The notes under the pieces were generated by a model that worked only from the letters and a program-made list of their open reading frames with translations, was not told where the DNA came from and searched no databases. A stretch of 48,786 nt of DNA from Planctomycetota bacterium (GTDB taxonomy: Bacteria; Planctomycetota; Phycisphaerae; Sedimentisphaerales; Anaerobacaceae): the NCBI GenBank assembly GCA_019456195.1, contig VRUK01000034.1, positions 1-48,786 of the forward strand, written 5' to 3'. The position numbers and the translations under genes were made by a program. How positions within the stretch are numbered: the first letter of the stretch is position 1; each line of letters opens with the position of its first letter. Below, one piece after another: positions 33,840 through 42,799 of this stretch.

Positions 33840-36800
33840 ATGTTGGTGACAAAGGTTGTAAGAGGTGTGCTCTGTCTGGTTGTATTACTTAGTATCTCGG
33901 CTATTAGTGCCGGTCCGGCTGAAGGTGAAGGCGTGATGACGGAAGAGGATACGCCGGTGTCTATCACTTTAATTGGTAACGACCCGGATGGTGATGTGCT
34001 GACTTATAATGTTGTAACAGGTCCATCACATGGGCGTCTGAGCGGGACGGCGCCGAAGCTGACTTATACGCCCCAGCCTAATTTTAACGGGGCGGATAGC
34101 TTTACCTTCGTTATTAACGATGCTACTGTGGACAGTGTTCCAGAGACGGTGATCATCGTAGTAACGGCGGTGAACGACCCGCCAACGGTTGATGATATCT
34201 GTGTAACCACGCAGGAGGATACGCTGGTATCGATTACCTTATCTGGTTGTGACCTTGATGGGGATACGTTGATTTACAGTGTTGTAAAGGGCCCATCTGA
34301 CGGTGATTTGAGCGGAACAGGGCCGAACCTGTCTTATACACCAAGTGAGAATTTCAACGGCTCGGACAGCTTTACCTTCAAGGTCAATGACGGGACAACG
34401 GACAGCGCCGAGGCGACCGTGTCAATCAAGTTGCTTCCGGTCAACGACGCCCCGACAGCCGGTTATGCCGGTACGATGTTCAAGGAAAGCCCGCCGGTAG
34501 CTAAGGACGACAATGTGGCGACAGATGAGGATTCATCGCTATCGATTACTCTGGAAGGCTATGATGCCAACGAAGATGAGCTGACTTATACTATTGTAAC
34601 AAATCCGTCCAATGGGAAACTGAGCGGTACAGCGCCAAGCATCCGCTATACTCCGAATGCGGATTTCAGCGGGACAGACAGCTTTACTTTCAAGGTCAAC
34701 GATAAAACAGCGGACAGTAATGCCGCGACTATTTCAATCACAGTAATGGCGGCCAATGATAAACCGAACGCTCAGGATGACAAAGTAAGCACCAGGGAAG
34801 ACTCGCCGATATCGGTAATTGATGTTCTGACGAACGATACCGACAAGGATAGCGACTCGCTCAGCGTGACTGCTTTTACTCAGGGCAAAAACGGTTCGGT
34901 TGATATTAACACAGATAACACACTTAGCTATACCCCCAAGGCTAATTTTAACGGCAACGATTCTTTCACCTATACCGTTTGTGACGGCAAAGGCGGAACT
35001 GATAAAGCTACTGTGAATGTTAGGATCAAAGAGGTCAACGATGCGCCGACTGCCAATAATAATAGTGTGAGTACTCTGGAGGACAAGTCTGTATCGATTC
35101 GCTTGACGGGCAATGACCTCGACGGAGATTCCTTGAGCTACAGTGTTGTAAAAGGACCGTCCCATGGGAGTTTAAGCGGGACAGCACCCAAGTTGATATA
35201 TACACCAAAGGCAAATTTCAGCGGGTCTGACAGCTTTACCTTCAAGGCCAACGACAACAAACTCAACAGCGCTGTTGCGACCGTGTTAATCACGATTACT
35301 GCGGCCAATGACCCCCCGATGGCATATAGCGATAGTGCAACGACGCAGGAAGATGAGTCGATATCGATTACCTTAGCGGGCGGCGATGACGACGGGGATG
35401 TGATAACCTATCGTGTTGTAACCGGTCCATCCCATGGGATATTAAAAGGGAGAGCGCCAAGGCTGATATATTCACCAAATGCAAATTTCAATGGCTCAGA
35501 CAGCCTTACCTTCAAGACCAGCGACAAGAGGGCGGACAGCAAAACTGCAACCGTGTCAATTACTGTTAAACCCGTCAATGATGCACCAACAGCCAATAAC
35601 AGCAGTGTAATGACACAGGAAGACAAATCTGTTTCGATTAGCTTAACGGGAAATGATCCCGATGGAGATTTACTGACCTACATTGTGGTAAAAGGGCCAG
35701 CTCAAGGCAGCTTGAAAGGGATAGCAGGGAAATCACCAAAGTTGAGCTATACGCCAAAGGCGAATTTCAGCGGCTCAGACAGCTTTACCTACAAGGTTAG
35801 TGACAAGACGGCAGAAAGCGCCGTTGCAACAGCGTTAATAACAGTCAAGGCGGTTAATGACAGGCCGACTGCCAGGGATGACAGTGCGACAACAATGGAG
35901 GATAAAAAAGTATCATCGATTGATGTGCTCACGAATGACACCGACGTGGAAAAGGACCCGCTTAAGGTAGCATCTGTTACTCAGGGCAAGAACGGTTCTG
36001 TTGCTATTAACGGCGATAAAACGCTGAGCTATACCCCCAAGGAGAACTTTTACGGCGACGATGCGTTTACTTACACTGTAAGTGATGGCAAAGGTGGAAC
36101 CGATGCTGCCGCGGTCAGGGTTAAGGTCGAGGCAGTCAATGATGCACCAACATTTACCTCAACACCAGTAACCAAAGCTGCAGTGGGCAAGGAATATAAT
36201 TATGATGTGGATGCAACCGACCCGGATATAGTAGATACGCTGGCTTATTCTTTAGTCATCGAACCAATGGGTATGACCATAGATACAGCAACCGGTTTGA
36301 TAAAATGGACACCGGCCAATACGCAAACGGGGGCTAATGAAGTAGCGGTAAGGGTTGCTGATGGCAGCAGCACTCCGGCTTCGAATACTCAACCATTTAC
36401 CATCAACGTTAGCCTGGCAGATATACCTGTTGAAGTTGCCCCGAGCAGCGAAACAGAAAAGCCGGCCGAAACCGGCAGGAAGATATTATCAGTAGCAGAC
36501 AAAAGCATTGTTGTCCAGGCCAGTGACAACCATCGGCGGGAAACCGACTCTGGTTTATATACATCCTATGATTTTTCGAACGTATATATTCCGGAAGGGG
36601 CCAAAATATCATCTGTTGTCGTTTATGTGGAGCACTTTGAGCAGGAAGAATTTCCTGAGGGTAAATTGCAATGGACAGCCGGCACAGGCTGGCCTGATAA
36701 TCCGATGGTTTGGGCGTCAATAAATGCTCCTGTGTACTCAGGAGAAACAAACGAGTCAACGGATTTATGGGACGTTACGAGTTTTGTGGACACACCCGAA

Positions 36801-36899
36801 AAGGTGAATTCCCTTCAGTTCCGCGTCAAAAACAATGATGATGTTGCCAAGAGAAAAACATCCGTAGATTATATCTATGCCGTCGTTGAATGGAAATGA
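33840..36899 (+). CDS. Large exported protein with eight cadherin-like (tandem-95) repeats
   Basis: The ATG at 33840 follows GGAGG. A signal peptide (about 1-24) leads into eight repeats of about 95 residues. Each opens near 'EDTPVSITL-GNDPDGD', contains a 'YTPKANFNGSDSFTF' strand and ends in 'AVNDAPTA'. These are the VCBS/cadherin-like repeats of bacterial adhesins, and the Asp-rich loops suggest calcium binding. A ninth unit (about 775-865, SLVIEPMGMTIDTATGLIKW) is of the dystroglycan-type cadherin class. The final 120 residues (KSIVVQASDNHRRE, YDFSNVYIPEGAKISSVVVY, DLWDVTSFVDTPEKV) form a distinct beta-rich domain. No PEP-CTERM, LPXTG or TM anchor is visible, so retention may depend on that domain. 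It probably acts in attachment. Confidence 0.88.
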   Translation: MLVTKVVRGVLCLVVLLSISAISAGPAEGEGVMTEEDTPVSITLIGNDPDGDVLTYNVVTGPSHGRLSGTAPKLTYTPQPNFNGADSFTFVINDATVDSVPETVIIVVTAVNDPPTVDDICVTTQEDTLVSITLSGCDLDGDTLIYSVVKGPSDGDLSGTGPNLSYTPSENFNGSDSFTFKVNDGTTDSAEATVSIKLLPVNDAPTAGYAGTMFKESPPVAKDDNVATDEDSSLSITLEGYDANEDELTYTIVTNPSNGKLSGTAPSIRYTPNADFSGTDSFTFKVNDKTADSNAATISITVMAANDKPNAQDDKVSTREDSPISVIDVLTNDTDKDSDSLSVTAFTQGKNGSVDINTDNTLSYTPKANFNGNDSFTYTVCDGKGGTDKATVNVRIKEVNDAPTANNNSVSTLEDKSVSIRLTGNDLDGDSLSYSVVKGPSHGSLSGTAPKLIYTPKANFSGSDSFTFKANDNKLNSAVATVLITITAANDPPMAYSDSATTQEDESISITLAGGDDDGDVITYRVVTGPSHGILKGRAPRLIYSPNANFNGSDSLTFKTSDKRADSKTATVSITVKPVNDAPTANNSSVMTQEDKSVSISLTGNDPDGDLLTYIVVKGPAQGSLKGIAGKSPKLSYTPKANFSGSDSFTYKVSDKTAESAVATALITVKAVNDRPTARDDSATTMEDKKVSSIDVLTNDTDVEKDPLKVASVTQGKNGSVAINGDKTLSYTPKENFYGDDAFTYTVSDGKGGTDAAAVRVKVEAVNDAPTFTSTPVTKAAVGKEYNYDVDATDPDIVDTLAYSLVIEPMGMTIDTATGLIKWTPANTQTGANEVAVRVADGSSTPASNTQPFTINVSLADIPVEVAPSSETEKPAETGRKILSVADKSIVVQASDNHRRETDSGLYTSYDFSNVYIPEGAKISSVVVYVEHFEQEEFPEGKLQWTAGTGWPDNPMVWASINAPVYSGETNESTDLWDVTSFVDTPEKVNSLQFRVKNNDDVAKRKTSVDYIYAVVEWK

Positions 36900-37103
36900 G
36901 ATCTGCTCAAGGGGAATCAGGGACCGGGTTATTTGGGAAAGTTTATAAACGAATCGCTCGAATGGTCCCATAATCTCCTGTCAAACATAGTCATTGTTTA
37001 AGATCAAAAAGTGTTTTCATCACGCTTGTTGGAACGTATGTATCCATATCAAAAAATGCCTGATTTCTATTCACGTGAACATGGTATTTTAAGAAATTGG
37101 ATT

Positions 37104-37131
37104 TTGCATTTAATCAAATATCGAGTATAAT
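37104..37131 (+). promoter_or_regulatory. Sigma-70-type promoter of candidate small RNA
   Basis: TTGCAT and a perfect TATAAT are separated by 16 bases. No protein frame with a ribosome site follows before the terminator at 37280. Confidence 0.7.
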
Positions 37132-37137
37132 ATATAT

Positions 37138-37318
37138 AGAGCAAGCGTAATCGAGAGAGACAACAGGCGGAAAAGTCCGATATAGTTTTTAGGTTATGCG
37201 TCTGTATCTATCTTGAATATATGATTTAAAGCGGTTGCTCGTGTCATTGCGAACATAATACTACTCCTTTCTTCTATTTGGGGGGCTGGTCTCCACACGG
37301 TCAGCCCCATTTTTTTTT
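37138..37318 (+). ncRNA. Candidate structured small RNA (about 180 nt)
   Basis: The segment lies between a good promoter and a strong terminator and has no credible protein frame. Its predicted 5' end GAGCAAGCG pairs with CGGTTGCTC about 90 bases on (near 37232), enclosing a smaller CGGA-AAAG-TCCG hairpin. This nested pairing indicates a folded RNA. It does not fit 6S (the 3' end is not paired with the 5' end) or SRP RNA (no conserved tip), and I recognise no known family. Start and end are estimated from promoter and terminator positions. Confidence 0.55.
37280..37318 (+). terminator. Strong Rho-independent terminator
   Basis: GGGGCTG pairs with CAGCCCC, extended by two wobble pairs across the loop, and is followed by nine T residues. 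It is about 380 bases after the surface-protein stop, so it most likely ends the separate transcript starting near 37138. Confidence 0.88.
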
Positions 37319-37579
37319 GTTACTCACATCCATTTTGCTGCCAAATCGAGCATTTCCATATATTCCTTTCTACGGTCTGTGTATTATCAGAATTTCGAAT
37401 GTCCCTTCGTGCCGAAAAGCTTTTTTTATTGATCTTAACAACTCGATTTTAACGTAAAAAATCCGGAAATAATTGTGCGCCTAATGTCTGCAAGGTCCTA
37501 AAACTATTTTGTTTTTAACCGGGCAATGGGGTGTAGCGGGGAAAATTAAGCTGTAAGAGGGTATTGCTCCTGAAAACTC

Positions 37580-37608
37580 TTGACTTTTGCGGGCAAATAG
37601 GATAAACT
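37580..37608 (+). promoter_or_regulatory. Likely promoter of the first PEP-CTERM gene
   Basis: TTGACT and TAAACT are separated by 17 bases, about 275 bases upstream of the start codon. It leaves a long untranslated leader. Confidence 0.5.
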
Positions 37609-37885
37609 TACCTTTGTAATAAGTAGTTTCCGGGGGGTGATCAAAATCGAAATGGGGGGTACTCGAATTTCCTCAATTGAGCACCCAGGTTAAATTGATT
37701 GATGTACCTGAATAAAGCAGATTCGGATACCGGTTTTGCTTTAACAGGCGGTCAGTTGTAAAAAGCGAAGAATATACAGATGTCCATATACCAGGACCAG
37801 TATGGTGGGGCTCTGTGAAATGAAACGCTGCTGTGGGTAGTTTACAGCAAAGAGATGTGAGAAGAGATTTAATTTGGGGAGAGAA

Positions 37886-38644
37886 ATGATGAAGTTGTTA
37901 AAGCTGTCAGTGGTTTTCTTTGCGGCGGTTGTTATGTTTTTGCCGTCAGCAACAAAAGCCACCCCTCTTGGCACGGTGGATATAGCCAAAACGGGTAATG
38001 GTGCCAGTGACATAATAGAGGTTTGGGCTGCCGGCTACGAAGGTCTTCCCTCGTATGCCGGAGTTTATATGCTCGATAAGACCTACGGTACAAATGAAGG
38101 AAAAATATGGTCCGACGGGCCGATCGGCGCCTTCTGTATCGAATGGGCGGAACTGACGTCAAGCAACACATTGACATACGATGTAATTATGCCGGCGGAA
38201 GGGCCTGTTCCGACAACTCTTTTAGGGGGCCCAATGGGCACCTCCAAGGCCAAATATCTGCAGGAACTTTGGGGCAGGTACTTCGACCCGTCCTGGGTTG
38301 GCAGCGGCACATTTACTTACGCACAGAACACCAAGGCAGCAGCTTTTGGTGCGGCCGTATGGGAGATTGTCCACGAGGACCTTCCAACGTCTTCGTTAGG
38401 GTGGGATGTGACAGTGGATGGCACTGCTGGAATTCGTGGTTTCCGTGCCGACTATCTTGATTCGGTTGCGGCCAATAATATGCTGCACTCTCTGGATGGC
38501 ACCGGACCGAGAGCGGACTTGCGAGTCTTTTCTTATAATGGGCAACAGGACTATATTACAGCGGTACCGGAACCGGCGACAATTGCTTTGCTCGGCTTAG
38601 GGGGCGTATTCAGCCTGCTGCGGAGGAAAAAGACCCGAACATAA
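37886..38644 (+). CDS. PEP-CTERM sorted exported protein
   Basis: ATG 37886 is preceded by GGGGAGAG; a second ATG follows directly. A signal peptide (KLLKLSVVFFAAVVMFLPSA) leads to a mature region of about 200 residues with GAFCIEWAELTSSNTLTYDV and AAAFGAAVWEIVHEDLP. That wording resembles exported planctomycete proteins of unknown role. The C-terminus is a full PEP-CTERM signal: VPEPATIALLGLGGVFSLLR and then a basic end. Such proteins are cut by an exosortase and delivered to the cell surface or matrix. No exosortase is present in the window. The gene is followed by a second PEP-CTERM gene after a 307-base gap. Confidence 0.88.
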   Translation: MMKLLKLSVVFFAAVVMFLPSATKATPLGTVDIAKTGNGASDIIEVWAAGYEGLPSYAGVYMLDKTYGTNEGKIWSDGPIGAFCIEWAELTSSNTLTYDVIMPAEGPVPTTLLGGPMGTSKAKYLQELWGRYFDPSWVGSGTFTYAQNTKAAAFGAAVWEIVHEDLPTSSLGWDVTVDGTAGIRGFRADYLDSVAANNMLHSLDGTGPRADLRVFSYNGQQDYITAVPEPATIALLGLGGVFSLLRRKKTRT

Positions 38645-38951
38645 GCGAAATAAAAAAATGGGGGATAAAACAGGCCTTTTTCATGGCCTGCAATCTGAAG
38701 CGATATATTTTGGGGGGAAAAAAGATTCATATCAACCAGTTAATAAGACTAACCAGAAGTGAAAAGTTGGCTGTAGCAGTGGCCGGCAGAAAGGGGGGGG
38801 GCTTTTAAGAGACTATAGCTACTGAATAAATGGAGTAATGTGAATTCAACGGACTTAAGAAAACTACTCGGGATGTTGCGGGTAATCCGCAGCAAAAAAG
38901 CAAAACGGTAAGAAATTTAATTATATACAGTTAGTATTGAGGGGTTAAAAA
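38645..38951. other. Intergenic leader with hairpins and a G9 tract
   Basis: It contains a CAGGCC/GGCCTG hairpin (38671-38690) without a T run, a run of nine G (38793-38801), and a GTTGCGG/CCGCAGC hairpin near 38875-38893 upstream of the second PEP-CTERM gene. No protein frame is supported. Confidence 0.45.
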
Positions 38952-39608
38952 ATGAAAAGGTTAGTAATAGTAATTTTCACATTGCTGGTTTGTGCCGGGG
39001 CGCCGGCGCTCGCAACGCCGGCAATTGAATTCAGCCCTGATTCGAGCACGGGCGGAAGCTGGGAATATGATGGAGCCAGCACGCTGAGCTTTAATCAGAA
39101 TATCACCATCGATGCCGGGATGGGCAGTAACGCTGATACTCTGACCGGCTCTCTGGTTTATATTCCCACCCTTGTAATAAGCGGTAGCGGAAGTTTCTAT
39201 GATGTCAAACCAATAGGCAGCCCGACCATCATGATTACCAACGCAGATAAGAGCGCGCTTTACATGACGGCCACTCTTGGTTCAGGGAACCTGCAAACTA
39301 TCGGCACGGTAGCAGGGGGTTATACTGCTTTTATGACAGATATTACTGATATCGTAATAACCGATGCCGGCAAGGCGATTGGTTCAGCCGCGTTGAACAG
39401 TATTCTTTATACGCAGACTCAGGGACTTGATTTTGAGCTTTCCCTGCAGGGCGGTAGCGGGACTAACTATCGCAGTTTTGCCGAGATGCTGGCCGGTGGT
39501 TATGTCGGCGGCAATGGTTTCAGTGGCGCGATGTCGATTCCGGAGCCGGCAACAATTGCTCTGCTGGGTTTTGGTTCTTTGGCTTTATTAAGAAAACGCA
39601 GAAAATAA
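38952..39608 (+). CDS. PEP-CTERM sorted exported protein
   Basis: ATG 38952 follows GAGGGG. Residues 1-21 are a signal peptide (MKRLVIVIFTLLVCAGAPALA). The mature part is Gly/Ser/Thr-rich and beta-like (DTLTGSLVYIPTLVISGSGS). It ends in the sorting signal IPEPATIALLGFGSLALLRK plus a basic tail. The sorting motif nearly equals that of the upstream protein, but the bodies differ, so they are not simple duplicates. It is likely an extracellular or cell-surface component. A terminator hairpin follows at 39634-39662. Confidence 0.9.
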   Translation: MKRLVIVIFTLLVCAGAPALATPAIEFSPDSSTGGSWEYDGASTLSFNQNITIDAGMGSNADTLTGSLVYIPTLVISGSGSFYDVKPIGSPTIMITNADKSALYMTATLGSGNLQTIGTVAGGYTAFMTDITDIVITDAGKAIGSAALNSILYTQTQGLDFELSLQGGSGTNYRSFAEMLAGGYVGGNGFSGAMSIPEPATIALLGFGSLALLRKRRK

Positions 39609-39633
39609 AAAAGTACTCCGTTTACCTACACCT

Positions 39634-39668
39634 TGGGCTGTGAGTATATTGCTTGCAGCCCATTTATC
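39634..39668 (+). terminator. Terminator after the second PEP-CTERM gene
   Basis: TGGGCTG and CAGCCCA form a seven-base-pair stem with a 15-base loop, followed by TTTAT. It stands 26 bases after the stop codon. Confidence 0.7.
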
Positions 39669-39787
39669 CTGTGGGGGGGGGAGGCAGGGTGCCGAAAAAA
39701 ACATTTTGCCATAGGCCGATAAAAAGTTTTGCTGTCTTTATAAGCACGCTATAACGGATTGAAAGGGGGCATTCTGCGGTTTTCTAC

Positions 39788-39816
39788 TGGCATAAAAACA
39801 GCTTTTATAGTATAAT
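39788..39816 (+). promoter_or_regulatory. Promoter of the 44-residue gene
   Basis: TGGCAT and a perfect TATAAT separated by 17 bases lie 29 bases upstream of the ATG at 39846. Confidence 0.65.
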
Positions 39817-39845
39817 AGATACAATAATTCGGATGGAGGTGAGAT

Positions 39846-39980
39846 ATGAAAATAATGTTTGGATTTCTTTGGAAGCGTTTGCGTAAATTGTGGCAATCAA
39901 ACGAGTCTGTGGCACCCGGGATTGACTCCCATAAATGGCAGAGCAAAATCGAAATATATAGAAGTTTCAAGCGTTATTAA
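39846..39980 (+). CDS. Small basic protein of 44 residues
   Basis: The frame begins at ATG 39846 behind a very strong GGAGGTGA site and a promoter at 39788-39816. It encodes a Trp- and Lys/Arg-rich peptide: MKIMFGFLWKRLRKLWQSNE, then ESVAPGIDSHKWQS and a basic Tyr-ending tail. The N-terminal part could form an amphipathic membrane-binding helix. No family is recognised. With both signals in place this is probably a real gene. Confidence 0.65.
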   Translation: MKIMFGFLWKRLRKLWQSNESVAPGIDSHKWQSKIEIYRSFKRY

Positions 39981-40160
39981 ATTGCCCCGTTCAAACACAG
40001 CTCCCGCGAATAATTGAATCTGTTGCTACATTTTCATCTTGTAATCGAGGGCGTTGGCCTTACTTCGGAACAATACTGATATTTTTATACTGACAAATCT
40101 ACTTATCCCACTTCTAAACTTTGTGGACATACAGTTTCTCTCGAAGCAAAAGTGTTGGTG

Positions 40161-40847
40161 CTACATATCCCAGTCTTTTGAGTCTTTTACGAATTTGTTT
40201 TGCAGGACGAGGCCTATTAATGTAGGGGCTATCAGGAGCGTGGGCAGAAACCATTTTTTAGTAAATACTATTTCTTCCAATCGAGCTGATGTTGCCGGAT
40301 GTATATATAGAATAGCCAGGGAGCCCACCACGATTAAACTGGCGCCGCTGAGGCTTGAAAAGAGAATGACGGCGACCTTAAAAACGATGAATGAGATCAT
40401 ACCGCCGGCAACCATGCCGATAAGTGCCCCGGCCCAGATATATTTTTCGGTCAATCCGGAAGCGTACCATATACTGGAGGAGAGTATTCCGCCGGCTATG
40501 GCCCCTAATACACTAACAGCCCATCGCATCAGCGGTATTGAAAGAATTCCAAACAGGCCCATGCCTACCAACCCCCCTACAAGCCGATTGTTCAGGCCGA
40601 CGATTTTGTCGGTTACTGATACACCAACGAACACGCCAAGCAGGGCGAAGCAGATTACGACTAATATTTTGAAGACACGCCAGCCGTACATAAGACAGAC
40701 CACCCCGAAAGATATGAAAGTTACAGCTTCGGCCCGATTGAGAGTAGTTATATAATTCCAAAAGGACTCTATTGGGACTACAGCTTCTTCTACGGCTTCC
40801 GGGGAAGCAGTTTCAACCGCCTGTGCAAGGATAGTAACGCAATCCAT
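40161..40847 (-). CDS. Polytopic membrane protein (TMEM198-like layout)
   Basis: The start is set at ATG 40847 (MDCVTILAQAVE) behind AAGGAG. Seven or so hydrophobic segments rich in Gly occupy residues 35-228, with phrases such as LLGVFVGVSVTDKIVGLNNR and AGALIGMVAGGMISFIVFKV. The glycine-zipper pattern resembles DUF4203/TMEM198-type membrane proteins, but the match is only by layout. Its upstream neighbour is a second membrane protein of similar character with a 58-base gap, so the two form an operon and may be subunits of one complex. Confidence 0.7.
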   Translation of the reverse strand: MDCVTILAQAVETASPEAVEEAVVPIESFWNYITTLNRAEAVTFISFGVVCLMYGWRVFKILVVICFALLGVFVGVSVTDKIVGLNNRLVGGLVGMGLFGILSIPLMRWAVSVLGAIAGGILSSSIWYASGLTEKYIWAGALIGMVAGGMISFIVFKVAVILFSSLSGASLIVVGSLAILYIHPATSARLEEIVFTKKWFLPTLLIAPTLIGLVLQNKFVKDSKDWDM

Positions 40848-40905
40848 TATTTGTTTCTCCTTAAAACTTCTTTTAAGTCGGACTTTTTTCCGGAACATTG
40901 TCCGG

Positions 40906-41730
40906 TTATGTCCCCCACCATCTTTTTTTTGTTTGTTTGGGTTTTTGTGTATTTCCGCCCGTTTGACTTTTTACAGTGGGGGATGTTTTTGGTTGTTTGC
41001 AAAGTAACAATTGTTCAGTTGTTCCGAAAGCCATCATTGCCGCAAATACGGCGATATAGAATGATGATCTGCTGCTGATGATACTGACAGGCATTGAACC
41101 TTTATTAAACAACAGCAGAATCATCCCGGCGAAGATTAGAACTGTTCCCAGAGCCGAAAAGCACAAAGCCGAGGCTAATTGCCAAAGCGAAAATCCCGCC
41201 ACTATACAAATTAGTATCAGCACCATTATTATCGCCCAGTTATACACAGGCATCTGTAAACAAGCGTGTTTTACCTTTTGACCGGCGTCAATTATACAGG
41301 TTTTCGTTTTTTCCGCACTTTCGCGAACATCAAGAGCAACATCCTGAGCTGGTCTTTCGCCAGGACTTATCACAGTTTCCTGTTGTGAATTTTCAATATA
41401 GGGCCTTGCTAAAACGATAAAGGCAAACAAAGTCGCCAATGCGGCTGTAAGGATTGTGATAAATATCCTTTCAAACAGCATTGCGAGTGCTGCAGCAAGA
41501 GCCGCCGTGAACGCAGCCGAGATGATATTTTGGCCGATTGCAAAAAAGCCACAAATACCCCCGGTAATTGCTCCTGCGACAGCAACTAAAATTTTTCTAA
41601 AGCCCAGTCCGCCGAGCCAAATAAATAACCCGGCTATAACAAAAACCAACCCCGGCCCGACCAAGACTACAGGGCTGAGCCGTACTGTTCCGCCAAGGGC
41701 GTATTCTAAATCTTGTAAAATTTCAAGCAT
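40906..41730 (-). CDS. Polytopic membrane protein, operon partner
   Basis: I place the start at ATG 41730 (MLEILQDLEYALGG); a TTG at 41748 is possible and the ribosome site is weak in both cases. Three Gly/Ala-rich hydrophobic segments (about 23-105) precede a soluble stretch with RESAEKTKTCIIDAGQKVKH. Three more segments follow (about 160-240), and then a Lys/Gln-rich tail ends KPKQTKKRWWGT. No family is recognised. It lies directly upstream of the other membrane gene. Confidence 0.65.
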   Translation of the reverse strand: MLEILQDLEYALGGTVRLSPVVLVGPGLVFVIAGLFIWLGGLGFRKILVAVAGAITGGICGFFAIGQNIISAAFTAALAAALAMLFERIFITILTAALATLFAFIVLARPYIENSQQETVISPGERPAQDVALDVRESAEKTKTCIIDAGQKVKHACLQMPVYNWAIIMVLILICIVAGFSLWQLASALCFSALGTVLIFAGMILLLFNKGSMPVSIISSRSSFYIAVFAAMMAFGTTEQLLLCKQPKTSPTVKSQTGGNTQKPKQTKKRWWGT

Positions 41731-42072
41731 AGCGCTCTTAACAAGCAAGCTAAGCGAACTTATCGCCTGTCCCCGTGAAAACGGAGATTCGTTTATTTCT
41801 TATTTATCGACCTATTCGTACGAATTTCGTTAAATCGAGTGATATATGTTTGATATGAGGCCAAAAAGGCTGTTTTCGGGATATTAAATCAGGTTTACTG
41901 CGGATCAGTGGAGTCGAACCTCTACGGGCCAGGAGACGGACCAATCGGCAGAGTTAGAATCGCCAAAAGTCTCAATGCGAATCTGAGAAATGAGTGACGT
42001 AGTATATTGTAGAGGGGCCTGGAAGCCAGGTGAGCAATTTGTATGAGAAATGTTTGTTAATTCAATAATTCA
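41731..42072. other. Intergenic region with tRNA-like fragment
   Basis: Apart from the tRNA-like fragment at 41899-41931 I see no gene or strong hairpin. Confidence 0.4.
41899..41931 (-). pseudogene. Fragment resembling the 3' end of tRNA-Leu
   Basis: The stretch copies the T arm and acceptor 3' strand of the tRNA at 42800-42883 (GGTTCGACTCC, then ATCCGCA). It has changed bases in the T stem and no matching 5' acceptor strand nearby. Such 3' fragments are often left by integration into a tRNA gene. A functional tRNA is not possible here. Confidence 0.6.
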
Positions 42073-42720
42073 ATGCTTAATTTTTTTGATTTCAAAATCT
42101 GGACCAAACGCTCCGACCTGATGCACTGGTTGGTAAACATTGCAGTTGCAGCATTCTTCTCCTGCTACATTTACGGCATCATAATTCGTCTGGCTACCGG
42201 GACGTGTGTGACACTGTTAATCGCCCTGCTGTTTAGAAATACGAGTATTACATTGGTCTTTTTATTAAGGCGCCCCTCGAAACTAACTTCCAAAAATGTT
42301 GGGGATTGGATTGCGGCCATAGGTGGCACCTTTATCACATACCTGTACGCAAGCCAGGCAAAACCGATTTATCCCTTTATCATGCCGACTGCATACGTAG
42401 TAATGATCGTAACGGCGCTTCTATCAACAATTTGCATTATCAACCTTGGGCGGTCTTTTGGCATTGTGCCGGCAAACCGAGGTGTCAAAACAGAGTTGTT
42501 GTACGGAATTGTTCGTCATCCGCTTTATTCACTATATACGATTTATGATCTGGCGGTCATATCGTTGGCTTTCTCATCACACAACTGCTATATAGCTATT
42601 CTGCACGCTCTGTTCTCATATTTGCGAGCGAAGCGTGAAGAAAACATTCTCATACGGGACAGAACCTATGAGGAATATGTCTCGAAAACACGTTATATGT
42701 TCCTGCTAGGTGTTCTTTAG
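42073..42720 (+). CDS. Isoprenylcysteine-carboxyl-methyltransferase-like membrane protein
   Basis: Membrane protein of 215 residues with about five hydrophobic segments. The C-terminal half has the ICMT/PEMT pattern: LLYGIVRHPLYSLYTIYDLA, then RAKREENILIRDRTYEEY and SKTRYMFLLGVL. These enzymes or their bacterial relatives methylate small lipids or other acceptors using SAM; in bacteria the substrate is mostly unknown. The RHP and E-E motifs of the cofactor site are intact. There is no good ribosome site before ATG 42073, so the start is uncertain. It stands alone. Confidence 0.8.
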   Translation: MLNFFDFKIWTKRSDLMHWLVNIAVAAFFSCYIYGIIIRLATGTCVTLLIALLFRNTSITLVFLLRRPSKLTSKNVGDWIAAIGGTFITYLYASQAKPIYPFIMPTAYVVMIVTALLSTICIINLGRSFGIVPANRGVKTELLYGIVRHPLYSLYTIYDLAVISLAFSSHNCYIAILHALFSYLRAKREENILIRDRTYEEYVSKTRYMFLLGVL

Positions 42721-42799
42721 CCTTACAGAAGAAGCGAAGTCTGTCAAAAACTCAGCAAAAGGCTTAAAATCGCCGGTTGTTGCCGACAAAGCTAATAAA

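Larger units (their letters stand above)
36900..37885. other. Long intergenic region with candidate small RNA and PEP-CTERM promoter
   Basis: Within it I see the promoter-terminator unit at 37104-37318 and the promoter at 37580-37608. The leader of the PEP-CTERM gene contains two G6-T runs. No protein gene is supported here. Confidence 0.45.

Noticed and set aside
37138..37318. Small RNA as 6S or SRP RNA
   Set aside because: Ends do not pair with each other as in 6S, and the conserved SRP tip is absent.
40054..40755. Plus-strand frame of 233 codons rich in Thr/Pro/Ile
   Set aside because: Antisense of the membrane protein at 40161-40847; no ribosome site and unlikely composition.
41899..41990. 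A second functional tRNA
   Set aside because: The 5' acceptor strand is missing and the T stem is mismatched; only the 3' end resembles a tRNA.
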